From Massilia sp. YIM B02763 (GTDB taxonomy: Bacteria > Pseudomonadota > Gammaproteobacteria > Burkholderiales > Burkholderiaceae_D): a stretch of DNA of 64,000 nt. This document shows, piece by piece, positions 25,728 through 34,301 of the stretch; the first letter of the stretch is position 1, and every line of letters begins with the position of its first letter. The notes beneath the pieces were generated by a model. It was not told where the DNA came from. It made no database searches and saw nothing but the letters and a program-made list of their open reading frames with translations. Position numbers and translations under genes: made by a program. The DNA is taken from positions 70,030 through 134,029 of the forward strand of contig NZ_JASNRD010000015.1 in assembly GCF_030412015.1 (NCBI RefSeq), read 5' to 3'.

Positions 25728-26652
25728 CGGGTGCCGGCGCGTCGCCGCCGATGTGCAGCGTCCCGGCGAAGTGCGCGACCAGCGCCTGCATCTTGGCCGC
25801 ATGCTGGCGGCTGCGCTGCCAGACGAGGTGCAGCGGCAGGCCCGGCGTCGCCAGCGCGGGCAGGATCGCGACCAGCCTGCCTTCGCGGATGCGCTGTTCC
25901 ACGAGCCAGGTCGCGAGCTGGGCGATGCCCAGGCCGGCCTCGACGGCCGCGACCTGGGCTTCGGCCTGGCCCAGCACGATGCGGCCCTCGACGTGGTGGC
26001 GCGTGGGCGGCCTGGCGCCGTCGCGCACGGTCCAGGGGCCCGTGCTGCCGTCGGCGCGGCCGTACAGCACGGCGGCGTGGCCCAGCAGTTCGTCGAAGGA
26101 GCGTGGCGTGCCGTGGCGTTCCAGGTAGGCCGGCGCCGCGCAGAAGACCAGTTCCTCGTTGCCCAGGTGGCGGCAGGCCAGCGCCGGCGGCCACGCGTCC
26201 GCGCCGCCGATGCGCACGACGAGGTCGATGCCATCCTCGACCGGATCGACGAAGCGGTCGGTGAAGGTGACGTGCGGCGTCACCTGCGGATGCTGCCGAG
26301 CGAATGCGAGCAGCGCCGGCATGCCGTGCAAGCGGCCGAAGGTGGCGGGCATGTCGACGCGCAGCCGTCCCGACGGTTCCAGGTGATCCGCCGCCAGCAG
26401 CCGCTCGGCGCTGTCCAGCTCTTCCAGCACGCGCACGCAGGTTCGATAGAAGGCGTCGCCGGCATCCGTCATGTCCAGGCGCCGCGTGGTGCGGTCGAAC
26501 AGCTGCTTGCCGACGCGGGCCTCCAGCCGGGCGATCGCCTTGCCGACGGCCGAATTGGTCAGGTGCAGCCGCTCGGCGGCGGCCGTGAAGCTGCCGGCTT
26601 CGGCAACGGCAACGAAAGTCTCAACGCCTTTCAGGCGGTCGGCGGCGCTCAT
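25717..26652 (-). CDS. LysR-family regulator, divergent from an MFS exporter
   Basis: A 311-residue LysR protein of the DmlR/CrgA-like branch. The helix-turn-helix is at residues 8-66 (FVAVAEAGSFTAAAERL, then TNSAVGKAIARLEARVGKQL). The effector part has DLVVRIGGADAW and GLGIAQLATWLVEQRIREGR, normal for the group. ATG 26652 is clear. Between this gene and the divergent MFS gene (109 bases) lies TTGGA-N7-TCCAA, a typical LysR box, so it most likely regulates that exporter. Its 3' end overlaps the convergent TauE gene by 11 bases. Confidence 0.9.
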   Translation of the reverse strand: MSAADRLKGVETFVAVAEAGSFTAAAERLHLTNSAVGKAIARLEARVGKQLFDRTTRRLDMTDAGDAFYRTCVRVLEELDSAERLLAADHLEPSGRLRVDMPATFGRLHGMPALLAFARQHPQVTPHVTFTDRFVDPVEDGIDLVVRIGGADAWPPALACRHLGNEELVFCAAPAYLERHGTPRSFDELLGHAAVLYGRADGSTGPWTVRDGARPPTRHHVEGRIVLGQAEAQVAAVEAGLGIAQLATWLVEQRIREGRLVAILPALATPGLPLHLVWQRSRQHAAKMQALVAHFAGTLHIGGDAPAPASG

Positions 26653-26686
26653 GGCGGTCTATTTCGGAATTTTGTTCTTTAAAGGC

Positions 26687-26703
26687 TTGGAATTTATATC
26701 CAA
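26687..26703. promoter_or_regulatory. LysR-box candidate between divergent LysR and MFS genes
   Basis: TTGGA (26687-26691) and TCCAA (26699-26703) flank a seven-base A/T-rich centre, in an unusually A/T-rich intergenic stretch between the two starts. This fits an activator/repressor site for the adjacent LysR protein. Confidence 0.5.
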
Positions 26704-26761
26704 CACGGGAATTCTCGTCTTTTATACCATGCACGCTGGGATTTTTTAAGAAAGCATTGCA

Positions 26762-27958
26762 ATGTCCGGTACCCATTCCGCCGCCCCGGCGGCACGCGCG
26801 CCCGTCCAGGGAGGCACCGCGTCGATCACCATCCTCGCCGTGGCGGCCTTCGTCATCGTCACGACGGAATTCCTCATCGTCGGCCTGCTGCCCGCGCTCG
26901 CGCGCGACCTCGGCATTGGCGTGGCCAGCGCTGGCCAGCTGGTGACGCTGTTCGCCGTCGTCGTCATGGTCTGCGGACCGTTCCTCACGGCGGCGCTGGC
27001 GCACGTCGACCGCAAGCGCCTGTTCGTCGGCATCCTCGTGCTGTTCGCAGCGGCCAACGGCCTCGCGGCGATCGCACCGAACATCTGGGTGCTGGCCGTG
27101 GCGCGCCTGCTGCCGGCGCTGGCGCTGCCCGTGTTCTGGGGCACGGCGAGCGACACGGCGGCCCGGATCGCGGGGCCGGGCAAGGGCGGCCGCGCCGTGT
27201 CGACCGTCTACCTCGGGATTTCCGCCGCCATGCTGTTCGGGATCCCGCTCGGCACGCTGGCGGCCGACGCCGTCGGCTGGCGCAGCGCGTTCGCGCTGCT
27301 GGCCGGGCTGTCGCTGCTGATCGCGCTGCTGATGGCGGCGACGCTGCCGGCCGTGCGCGGCAACGACGCCGCCGCGCCGGGCAGCCAGGCGCAGATCCTG
27401 AAAAGCCCGTACTTCCTCGCGAACGTGGCGCTGTCCGTGCTGGTATTTACCGCCATGTTCACCGGCTACACCTACCTCGCCGAAACCTTGGAAAAATCGG
27501 CCGGCATCGCCCCGGCGCGGGTGGGCTGGTGGCTGATGGGTTTCGGCGCCGTCGGCCTGGCGGGCAACTGGCTGGGCGGACTGTGGATCGACCGCAAGCC
27601 GCTGGCCACGACGGCCCTCTTCAGCGTCGTGCTGGCGCTGGGCATGGCGGGTACGATGGCCTTCGTCGGCCGCTTGCCGGCCTTCGTGGGCGCGCTGGCC
27701 GTGTGGGGCGTCGCGAACACGGCGCTGTATCCGATCTGCCAGATCCGCGTGATGAAGGCGGCGACGGGCGGCCAGGCGCTGGCGGGCACGATCAACGTGT
27801 CCGCGGCCAACGGCGGCATCGCGCTGGGCGCCGTCGTGGGCGGCGTGAGCATCTCCAACTGGGGTGCCGGGAATATCGGCTACGTGTCCGCCGCCATCGC
27901 GCTGCTGGCGGCGCTGGCCGTGCCGCTCGTGGCCGGGATGGCGGCGCCACGCGCATAA
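26762..27958 (+). CDS. MFS transporter (DHA1 family)
   Basis: A 398-residue permease with twelve hydrophobic helices. Early helices carry VTTEFLIVGLLPALARDLGI and helix 5 the motif-C-like GIPLGTLAADAVGWRSAF, placing it with DHA1 exporters such as AraJ/SotB/YdhP-type carriers. It is paralogous in layout to the exporter at 6251-7486. ATG 26762 is the start, with a weak purine-rich AAGAAAG upstream. The divergent LysR gene and intervening LysR box suggest inducible expression. Its final 79 bases overlap, tail to tail, the 3' end of the GNAT gene. The substrate is unknown; efflux is assumed. Confidence 0.88.
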   Translation: MSGTHSAAPAARAPVQGGTASITILAVAAFVIVTTEFLIVGLLPALARDLGIGVASAGQLVTLFAVVVMVCGPFLTAALAHVDRKRLFVGILVLFAAANGLAAIAPNIWVLAVARLLPALALPVFWGTASDTAARIAGPGKGGRAVSTVYLGISAAMLFGIPLGTLAADAVGWRSAFALLAGLSLLIALLMAATLPAVRGNDAAAPGSQAQILKSPYFLANVALSVLVFTAMFTGYTYLAETLEKSAGIAPARVGWWLMGFGAVGLAGNWLGGLWIDRKPLATTALFSVVLALGMAGTMAFVGRLPAFVGALAVWGVANTALYPICQIRVMKAATGGQALAGTINVSAANGGIALGAVVGGVSISNWGAGNIGYVSAAIALLAALAVPLVAGMAAPRA

Positions 27959-28434
27959 AAGCGCGTATCCACCGCCATGACGGGAAACGCGGCGGGCAGG
28001 TCCTGCCGCGCCACCTGTTCGAAGCCGTGCTTCTCGTAGAAGCGGTGCGCGGCCAGGAACTTGTCGGTCGTGCCCAGCCAGATGCGGCGCATGCCCATCG
28101 TGTGCGCGTGCGCGAGCAGCGTGTCCAGCAGCCGCGCCGCCGTGCCGTACTCCTTCCCCCTGTGGTTCGCCGCGACAAACATCTTGCGCAGCGCGCCGTC
28201 GCCATGGCCGCCGTCGTGCAGCCCAATGTCGAGCAGGGCGATGGTGCCGACGACCGTGCCTTCGTCCAGCGCGACCCAGAAGCCGCCGCCGCCTTGCTGG
28301 TAGAAGCCCGCGATGTCTAGCAGGTCGGGCTGGTCGGCCAGCGTGACCGGGATGCCGAATTCCGCCTGCTGGATCGGAAGGATGACGTCGACGACGCCGG
28401 CGGCGTGGGGTGGGGAGAAGGGAACGATGTGCAT
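27880..28434 (-). CDS. GNAT-family N-acetyltransferase
   Basis: A 184-residue protein with the GNAT fold: the strand FWVALDEGTVVGTIALLDI, the acetyl-CoA loop KMFVAANHRGKEYGTAARLL (an R/Q-x-x-G-x-G/A variant, here RGKEYGTA), the helix-strand RRIWLGTTDKFLAAHRFYEKHGFE, and the closing FPVMAVDTRFY. It should transfer an acetyl group to an amine; the substrate is unknown. The last ~25 residues (Ala/Ser/Thr-rich) extend beyond the conserved fold and coincide with the 79-base antisense overlap with the MFS gene, so they are probably a by-product of stop-codon drift. ATG 28434 begins the conserved fold. Confidence 0.9.
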   Translation of the reverse strand: MHIVPFSPPHAAGVVDVILPIQQAEFGIPVTLADQPDLLDIAGFYQQGGGGFWVALDEGTVVGTIALLDIGLHDGGHGDGALRKMFVAANHRGKEYGTAARLLDTLLAHAHTMGMRRIWLGTTDKFLAAHRFYEKHGFEQVARQDLPAAFPVMAVDTRFYARGAAIPATSGTASAASSAMAADT

Positions 28435-28465
28435 CCCCCCAGCGTAACAGCTTATTTTGCGGGAG

Positions 28466-29212
28466 TCAGTCCAGGTTCTCGTGGTGCTCCGCCACGCCTT
28501 CCTTCCAGTAGGCGGACACGCGCGTGGCCTGGCGCGGAATCCCCTTGTCCGCCAGCAGCTTGCGCACCTGCGCCATCACGAACGCTTCGCCGCCGCCCCA
28601 GGCAAAACCGTGGCCGGGCGGCAGCGCCAGCTGTTCCAGCGCCGCCAGCAGCGCATCGGGCGTGTCGAACCAGCGGATGTCGGCGGCGGCGGCGCCGGCA
28701 AAGGCGCGGCGGTCGGCGGCGTCGGCCAGCGCCAGCACGAACGCGCGGCTGCCGGCCGGCAGTTCTTCCAGGCGGCGCGAGATCGCGGGCAGGGCGGTGG
28801 CGTCGCCCACCAGCAGGTGCCAGGCCGCCTCCATCGGGATGATGAACGAGCCGCGCGGGCCGCCGATCTGCATGCGCTGGCCCGCTTGCGCCCGGCGCGC
28901 CCAGTCGGACGCGGCGCCTTCGCCGTGCAGGGCGAACTCCACGACCAGTTCCCGCGCTTCGCGGCTGAAGCGGCGTGGGGTATAGTCGCGCCTCGCCTGT
29001 CCACCGTTGCCGTCGTCGAAGAAGAATTTCACATGGTCGTCGAAGGACAGCGAGACGAAGTCGGCCAGCGCCTCGCCCTGGAACGTGACGGCGACGAAGC
29101 CGGGGCTCAGCGGCTCGACGCGCGCGACTTCGAGGTCGCGCAGCTTGAGTTCGTGGCGCACGCGCTGGATTTCCGGTGCGGCGGCGTTGGTGTGCGTGGC
29201 ATCCTGTTGCAT
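28466..29212 (-). CDS. Siderophore-interacting (ferric-siderophore reductase) protein, ViuB/YqjH-like
   Basis: A 248-residue cytoplasmic flavoprotein of the SIP family. The FAD-binding beta-barrel holds RRDYTPRRF (the RxYTxR flavin motif), and the NAD(P)-binding part ends in FAWGGGEAFVMAQVRKLLAD, then AYWKEGVAEHHE, matching the SIP C-terminal segment. It releases iron by reducing ferric siderophores after uptake. ATG 29212 is the start. It is divergent from a MarR gene with only a few dozen bases between the starts and a repeated putative operator, so MarR control is likely. No siderophore receptor or synthesis gene is in the window. Confidence 0.9.
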   Translation of the reverse strand: MQQDATHTNAAAPEIQRVRHELKLRDLEVARVEPLSPGFVAVTFQGEALADFVSLSFDDHVKFFFDDGNGGQARRDYTPRRFSREARELVVEFALHGEGAASDWARRAQAGQRMQIGGPRGSFIIPMEAAWHLLVGDATALPAISRRLEELPAGSRAFVLALADAADRRAFAGAAAADIRWFDTPDALLAALEQLALPPGHGFAWGGGEAFVMAQVRKLLADKGIPRQATRVSAYWKEGVAEHHENLD

Positions 29213-29228
29213 CGTTGCTCCAAAATTA

Positions 29229-29275
29229 GTTGATAATGTCCACCATTATGCAAAGCAAAGTTGATAAAGTCAACC
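29229..29275. promoter_or_regulatory. Repeated MarR-operator candidates
   Basis: A 16-base sequence occurs twice in direct orientation, at 29229-29244 (GTTGATAATGTCCACC) and 29260-29275 (GTTGATAAAGTCAACC): 14 of 16 bases match, 31 bases apart, or about three helical turns. The second copy contains the inverted repeat GTTGA-N5-TCAAC. It falls over the start region of the MarR gene, as expected for autorepression. Confidence 0.55.
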
Positions 29276-29715
29276 AATCCCCTGCCGCAGGCGAGGTCAT
29301 CGAGGCCATGCACGCGATCATGCATCTGTTCCGCTCGGCGCGGCAGCGCAGCCTGCGCGACGGCGCCCACGAGCTGGCCCATATGGAGGCGAAGGCGCTC
29401 GGCTACTTCGCGCGCCATCCCGGCGCTACCCAGAGCGACATGGTGGCGCACGCGGGCCGCGACAAGGCCCAGGTGGCGCGCCTGATCCGCACGCTGCGCG
29501 AGCGTGGCCTGGTCGACGCGACGGTGGACGAACAGGACCGCCGCATCACGCGGCTGGCGCTGACGCCGGCCGGCGAGGCCATGCACGCGGCCCTGCACCA
29601 GGACGACGGCCGGCTGGCCGAGGCGGCGCTGGCTGGCATCGGCGAGGCCGAGCGGGCCGCGCTGCTGGCGCTGCTCGACCGGGTACGCATCAACCTGGCG
29701 GCACAAGAGGACTGA
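29236..29715 (+). CDS. MarR-family transcriptional regulator
   Basis: A protein of about 159 residues with the MarR winged helix: [20 protein letters not shown], then [20 protein letters not shown], and the wing [21 protein letters not shown], flanked by dimerisation helices. The start is uncertain: ATG 29236 and ATG 29248 are both in frame, neither has a ribosome-binding site, and a downstream Met is also possible. The ATG 29236 start leaves only 23 bases to the divergent siderophore-interacting gene, so the promoters must overlap the coding ends or a later start is used. The repeated operator candidates here suggest autoregulation and control of the divergent gene. It is followed by a compact terminator. 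Confidence 0.85.
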   Translation: MSTIMQSKVDKVNQSPAAGEVIEAMHAIMHLFRSARQRSLRDGAHELAHMEAKALGYFARHPGATQSDMVAHAGRDKAQVARLIRTLRERGLVDATVDEQDRRITRLALTPAGEAMHAALHQDDGRLAEAALAGIGEAERAALLALLDRVRINLAAQED

Positions 29716-29734
29716 AACCAACTGTGGTTTTTTT
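29715..29734 (+). terminator. Rho-independent terminator after the MarR gene
   Basis: AAACCA (29715-29720) pairs with TGGTTT (29725-29730) across ACTG, and the T-run continues to 29734. It begins on the last base of the stop codon. Confidence 0.6.
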
Positions 29735-29803
29735 ACGCGGGTAATGACACAGCGCAACGATGCAGCTATAGTTTCCTCAAACAAATATTGCTGGAGACGA
29801 TCG

Positions 29804-31243
29804 ATGCGCTGGTTGAAGACATTACAAGCCCGTCTCGGCGGTACGCGCCTGCGCGGGTCCCTGCGTGGCCTGGTCGCCCATGCGCGGGACGGCAGCATCA
29901 CGACGGCCATCAACGCCGCGCGCCTGCGCAAGGAAGTCGACCATGCGCTGGGCCGCGCGCGCGAGCAGGCGGCCGCCGCGCAGGCGCTGGCCGGCGCCGC
30001 GCGCGAGGTGACGGACCTGTCGGCCGGCGTCAAGGCCGGCACCGACGAGATCGCGGGCACGGCGGGCCGCAACCTCGACGCGGCGCGCGCCTCGATGGGC
30101 GAACTGGCCAGCCTGGAGCAACGCATGCGCGCCATCGAATCGCAGGTCGAGGGCTTCGCCGGCACGGTCGAGCAACTGGTCGCGCATTCGCGTGCGATCA
30201 GTGAATTCGGCGCCATCATCGACCGCATCGCCAACCAGACCAATCTGCTGGCCATCAATGCCGCGATCGAGGCCGCGCGGGCCGGCAGCGCCGGGCGCGG
30301 GTTCGCCGTCGTCGCCGGCGAGGTGCGCCGGCTGTCCCAGCTCGTCAACGAGGAAACGGCCAAGATCGCCGGCGCCAACGGAGAGATGCGCGAACTGGTC
30401 GAATCGGCCAGCGGGGCCACGTCCGCCATCCTGGACGGGGTGCACGTGTCGGCGCGCGAGGTGGCGCAGGCCGCCGGCCGCTTCCAGTCCTTCGTCGCCG
30501 ACTTCGAAAGGATGACGGGCACCGTCAACGAGATGGCGCAGGCGATGCAGGCGCTGGACGGCATCAGCCAGGACATCGGCGTGAAGGTCGGCGACGTGGC
30601 CCGCAACGCGTCCGAAGCGGGCAGGGCGATGAACGACGCCTCGCGCCGCGTCGACGAGGTGCGCGCCACCACCGAGGACATCCAGGCCACGCTGGCGGGC
30701 TTCCACACGGGCGGCACGCCGTTCGATGCCCTCGTGGAGGCGACCACGGGCCTGCGCGACGAGGTGCGGCGCTGCCTGGAAAGCCACCAGGCGCGCGGCG
30801 CCGACATCTTCGACCAGGCCTACCGCGCCATCCCGAATTCGGATCCGCCGCGCTATACCACGTCGTACGACGGCGCCGTCGAGCGCGACCTGCAGGCGCT
30901 GTTCGACCGCGTGCTGGGCGCGCTGCCCGGCTGCGCCTATTCCCTCGCCGTCGACAACCGCGGCTACGCGCCGGCGCACAACGCACGGTATTCGCGCCGG
31001 CCGACGGGGGTGCGCGAGCACGACCTCGTCAACTGCCGCAACAAGCGCATCTTCGACGACCCGGTCGGAGCGCGGCTGGCCGCCAACCGCAAGCCTTTCC
31101 TGTTCCAGACCTATCTGCGCGATACGGGGGAGGTGATCAACGATCTGTCGATGCCGGTGGAGATCGGCGGGCGCCACTGGGGCGCGGTGAGGGTGGGGTT
31201 CGATTCCGCGAAGTTGCGCACCGCGTTGCCGCATGCGGCCTAG
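29804..31243 (+). CDS. Soluble methyl-accepting chemotaxis protein with C-terminal Cache-like sensor
   Basis: A 479-residue receptor without membrane segments. The signalling domain comes first: heptad helices from about residue 45, with the tip region [20 protein letters not shown] (142-161) followed by [14 protein letters not shown]. The C-terminal ~150 residues form a separate domain ([20 protein letters not shown], then [40 protein letters not shown] and the closing [20 protein letters not shown]), with the look of a small Cache/PAS-like ligand pocket. The order signalling-then-sensor is the reverse of classical receptors, and the sensor must be cytoplasmic. GGAG precedes ATG 29804. The ligand is unknown. 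No other chemotaxis genes are adjacent. Confidence 0.9.
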   Translation: MRWLKTLQARLGGTRLRGSLRGLVAHARDGSITTAINAARLRKEVDHALGRAREQAAAAQALAGAAREVTDLSAGVKAGTDEIAGTAGRNLDAARASMGELASLEQRMRAIESQVEGFAGTVEQLVAHSRAISEFGAIIDRIANQTNLLAINAAIEAARAGSAGRGFAVVAGEVRRLSQLVNEETAKIAGANGEMRELVESASGATSAILDGVHVSAREVAQAAGRFQSFVADFERMTGTVNEMAQAMQALDGISQDIGVKVGDVARNASEAGRAMNDASRRVDEVRATTEDIQATLAGFHTGGTPFDALVEATTGLRDEVRRCLESHQARGADIFDQAYRAIPNSDPPRYTTSYDGAVERDLQALFDRVLGALPGCAYSLAVDNRGYAPAHNARYSRRPTGVREHDLVNCRNKRIFDDPVGARLAANRKPFLFQTYLRDTGEVINDLSMPVEIGGRHWGAVRVGFDSAKLRTALPHAA

Positions 31244-31375
31244 GCCGGCCTGGGCGAACTGGCCGCCTTGCGCCATCCTGCGCAGGCGCACCGGGTGAGC
31301 ATGGACGCGCGCGATAGCGCCTCCCGCAACAGCCGGCACCCCCGGGGGATAGCGGCCGGCAAGGTCGAGATGTTC

Positions 31376-31603
31376 CTACAGCTCCATGCCGAACACCCTG
31401 ATCAGGGCGAAGGTGGCGATGCCGATGCCGCCGAGCAGCACGACGAAGATCGCGGCCGCCTTCCCACCCGCGCGCAGCAAGGCGCGCGTGTCCATGACCT
31501 TTTCCTTCTTGCCCTGGTCGTAATGCCACTTAATGGCGAAAAACATGCCCGTGACGAGCACGACCACCTTGAATGTCACGAAGACGATCGGGATCCAGTC
31601 CAT
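31376..31603 (-). CDS. Small two-helix membrane protein
   Basis: A 75-residue protein with two hydrophobic helices (residues about 4-23, PIVFVTFKVVVLVTGMFFAI, and 48-70, KAAAIFVVLLGGIGIATFAL) joined by a charged cytoplasmic-looking loop (KWHYDQGKKEKVMDTRALLR). A GGAAAGAA ribosome-binding site precedes ATG 31603. I do not recognise a family. It is divergent from the MocR-type regulator, 144 bases away, whose class often controls a neighbouring gene, so this protein might be its target. No catalytic motif is present. Confidence 0.7.
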   Translation of the reverse strand: MDWIPIVFVTFKVVVLVTGMFFAIKWHYDQGKKEKVMDTRALLRAGGKAAAIFVVLLGGIGIATFALIRVFGMEL

Positions 31604-31747
31604 GATGTCGATTCTTTCCAAGCGATGACTACATAATCCGAGGCGCATTCCTCGGTACGGCGTTGCGGCAGCTGCATCGTTCGTTAGCGCCACCGTCTTA
31701 ACTGTGGGGCATACTACTTGAAAGCAATTTCCATACATTGAGACAAA

Positions 31748-33148
31748 ATGTCCCAGTTGAGAACCATGCAAGAAGAAGGCTTGACAACCTGGTATCCGCG
31801 ATTGGCGGCGCGCGGCGGGCCCCGTTTCCTGCAGATCGCCGATGCGCTGCAGGCGGCCGTGGAAGACGGCTCGCTGAAACCGGGCGACCGGCTGCCGACG
31901 CAGCGCCAGTTGGCAGCCCAGCTGGGCGTCGACCTGACGACTGTCACGCGCGCCTACGACGAAGCCAGGCGCCGCAACCTGCTGGAGGGCCGGGGCGCGC
32001 GCGGCACGTATGTCGCGGCGGCGAAAGCCGAATTGACGTCGATCCTCGACCTGAGCATGAACACCCCGCCGCCGCCGGACGGCGTGGACTTCGACGACCT
32101 GTTGAAACAGGGCCTGTCCCAGGTGCTGATGCGCGCGGACAACGAATTGCTGATGACCTACCACCTGGGCGGAGGCAGCGACGCCGACCGCAAGGCCGGC
32201 GCCCGATGGCTCGCGCCGATGTTTGGACAGCTGGACGCGGGGCAGGTGATCGTCTGTCCGGGTGCGCAAGCGGCGATCGCCGCATTGATCCTCGCGCTGA
32301 CCGAGCCTGGCGACGTCATCCTGGCGGAACCGATGACGTATCCCGGCCTGCTCGCCGCGGCAACCCAGTTCGGCCGCCGCATCGTGGCGGTGCAAGCGGA
32401 CCGGCACGGGATGCTGCCCGACAGGCTCGAGCAGGCCTGCCGCCAGCACGAGGCTGCGCTGGTCTACCTCAATCCGACATTGCAGAACCCGACCGCCATC
32501 ACGATGCCGGAACGCCGCCGCAAGGAGCTCGCCGTCGTCGCGCAGCGCTGCAAGCTGCGCATCCTCGAGGACGATCCCTACTGGCTGCTCGCCGATGCCG
32601 CGCCGCCGCCCATCGCCGCGTTCGCACCGGAACAGGTCGTGTACGTGTCCACGCTGTCGAAATGCCTGACGCCCGGCTTGCGGATCGCCTTCGTGCTCGT
32701 GCGCGACCCGCGCGAAGGCAAACGTTTGCTGGCCGCGCTCAGGTCGTTCGCGCTGATGGCTGCGCCGCTGACGGCTGCACTGGCCACCCAGTGGATCCTC
32801 GACGGCTCGGCCGGGCGATTGATGGACGGCGTGCGCAAGGAAGCGCGGCTGCGCCACCGGATGGCGCGCGCTGTGCTGGCGGGACGCTACGGCGGCGCGG
32901 GAGACGGCCTGCACGTGTGGCTGCCGTTGCCGGCGTACTGGAATTCCTCGCAACTGGCGCGCGCCGCCGACAGCGAAGGCATCGCCGTGACGCCGGCGGA
33001 GGCGTTCGCCACCGGCGGCGCATCCGCGAATGCGATCCGGATCTCGCTGGGCAGCATCCAGGATCGTGCACGCTTGCAGGCGGGGCTGCAACGGCTGTCC
33101 GACCTGCTGGCGAGGCGGCCGGAGTCGTTCGGCGCTGCCGTCGTTTGA
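31748..33148 (+). CDS. MocR/PdxR-type GntR regulator with aminotransferase-like domain
   Basis: A 466-residue chimera. The N-terminal GntR winged helix (residues 20-90: FLQIADALQAAVEDGSLKPG, then LPTQRQLAAQLGVDLTTVTR) is linked to a fold-type I aminotransferase domain of ~360 residues. The PLP lysine is in YVSTLSKCLTPGLRIAF, and other PLP contacts are NPTLQNPT and ILEDDPYW. MocR proteins use PLP-bound ligands to control vitamin B6, GABA or taurine genes. The divergent small membrane protein and the downstream PIN gene do not suggest a specific target. ATG 31748 is the start. Confidence 0.9.
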   Translation: MSQLRTMQEEGLTTWYPRLAARGGPRFLQIADALQAAVEDGSLKPGDRLPTQRQLAAQLGVDLTTVTRAYDEARRRNLLEGRGARGTYVAAAKAELTSILDLSMNTPPPPDGVDFDDLLKQGLSQVLMRADNELLMTYHLGGGSDADRKAGARWLAPMFGQLDAGQVIVCPGAQAAIAALILALTEPGDVILAEPMTYPGLLAAATQFGRRIVAVQADRHGMLPDRLEQACRQHEAALVYLNPTLQNPTAITMPERRRKELAVVAQRCKLRILEDDPYWLLADAAPPPIAAFAPEQVVYVSTLSKCLTPGLRIAFVLVRDPREGKRLLAALRSFALMAAPLTAALATQWILDGSAGRLMDGVRKEARLRHRMARAVLAGRYGGAGDGLHVWLPLPAYWNSSQLARAADSEGIAVTPAEAFATGGASANAIRISLGSIQDRARLQAGLQRLSDLLARRPESFGAAVV

Positions 33149-33334
33149 AGGTTGAGGAAATACTGTGCTTCGTGTGGGAGTGCTCTACCGGGTATTCCCG
33201 CTCCACCCAGTGCTCCCCACCTCTACGACGTGGAATCTGACCCGCGCTAAGCTTGCTCGTTATGACAGTCAGTGAACTTTCTCTATCAGCACGATGCTAA
33301 ACTTGGCCAAGCGGATACGACAGAAAGAGATCAA

Positions 33335-33931
33335 TTGCGTACCAATATAGTCCTTATCGATTTCGAGAGCGTGCAACCTGCATCCCTCAGTCTCCTTGCT
33401 GCCGACCACTTCAAACTCAAGTTATTCGTTGGAGCCACGCAGAACAAGCTGCCCTTCGATCTGGTAACGGCAATGCAACGCATGGGGGAACGTGCGGAAT
33501 ATGTCAAGATTGCGGGCGTCGGGCCGAACGCTCTGGACTTCCACATTGCTTACTACATCGGGCGCCTTTCTTGCGGCGAGCCGGACGCTTTCTTTCACAT
33601 CATCTCAAAGGACAGCGGATTCGATCCGCTCATCCAGCATCTTAAAGACCAGAAGATTTTCTGTGGCCGCTGGCCGTCACTCGAAGCGATTCCAGCAGTG
33701 AAAGCGACGCACATTAGGACGCCTGATGAGCGCGCCCGCGTGTTTTTTGGCAGGCTGCAACAGCCAAATGCGACAAAACCGCGTACAGAGAAGACATTAC
33801 GGAGCTCGGTTGCCGCTCATTTTCAACGACAACTCGCAGATGCCGACGTTTCCGGAGTCATCGATGCCCTACAGGGACTTGGTTACTTGTCCATCATCGG
33901 TGGCAAGGTGACGTATGCGTCATCCAACTAG
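33335..33931 (+). CDS. PIN/NYN-domain putative ribonuclease
   Basis: A 198-residue protein. The first ~120 residues are a PIN-like nuclease domain: IVLIDFESVQPASLSLL with the first catalytic Asp, FKLKLFVGATQNKLPFDLV, KIAGVGPNALDFHIAYYIGR (second acidic cluster) and HIISKDSGFDPLIQHL (third). The remaining ~75 residues may be a small helical nucleic-acid-binding tail. It probably cleaves RNA. The start is the TTG at 33335, after AGAAAGAG, which gives the normal opening LRTNIVLIDFE; a GTG at 33272 is possible. The gene is clearly less GC-rich (53% and 45% in two hand-counted 60-base lines) than its neighbours, so recent transfer is likely. It has no antitoxin-like partner beside it. Confidence 0.85.
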   Translation: MRTNIVLIDFESVQPASLSLLAADHFKLKLFVGATQNKLPFDLVTAMQRMGERAEYVKIAGVGPNALDFHIAYYIGRLSCGEPDAFFHIISKDSGFDPLIQHLKDQKIFCGRWPSLEAIPAVKATHIRTPDERARVFFGRLQQPNATKPRTEKTLRSSVAAHFQRQLADADVSGVIDALQGLGYLSIIGGKVTYASSN

Positions 33932-34301
33932 AAATCGAGATTCGACACTTCACCAGAGGACTCTCCTGACTGTATCGAGCGTCCGCTTCGGGGCGTGGGT
34001 GGCCGTGCGCGCGCCACGTCGTCGCTTCCCGGTTCGTCAGCCTGTGAAACAGAGCGCCGGGCTATACCGTACCGGCATGAAGCGCGCGAAAGTATTCCGT
34101 TTGCAAATGTTTTCGCTAACATGCACAATGTCGTCTCAACAATAATGCGAACGTAGCCGCCACGGTAGCGCTACGCCGGGAGACGAACCGACGCCGCCGG
34201 CGCCGGATGGCGCGCCTGCGCCCAGCTTCATCCACGCTTCCTCGGTCGTAACGCCATCCGCCACGCACGGACGCTCCGATTACCTTGCTTTAGAGGACTG
34301 G
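33932..34301. other. Non-coding interval before the GH31 gene
   Basis: No gene is supported here. The left part shares the low GC of the PIN gene. An operator-like palindrome lies at 34107-34122 and is listed separately. A short open frame at 33915-34145 overlaps the PIN gene and shows no ribosome-binding site or homology. Confidence 0.5.
34107..34122. promoter_or_regulatory. LacI-type operator-like palindrome upstream of GH31 gene
   Basis: ATGTTTTCGCTAACAT has matching arms (ATGTT/AACAT) around a central CG, the usual LacI-family layout. It lies 180 bases before the GH31 start codon. It differs from the operator set at 45.8 kb, so any regulator would be a different one. Confidence 0.3.

Noticed and set aside
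33915-34145. Possible 76-residue gene after the PIN gene
   Set aside because: It overlaps the PIN stop, has no ribosome-binding site and no recognisable sequence features.
33230-34150. PIN gene as part of a toxin-antitoxin pair or integrated phage
   Set aside because: No small partner gene, integrase, tRNA or flanking direct repeats are visible.
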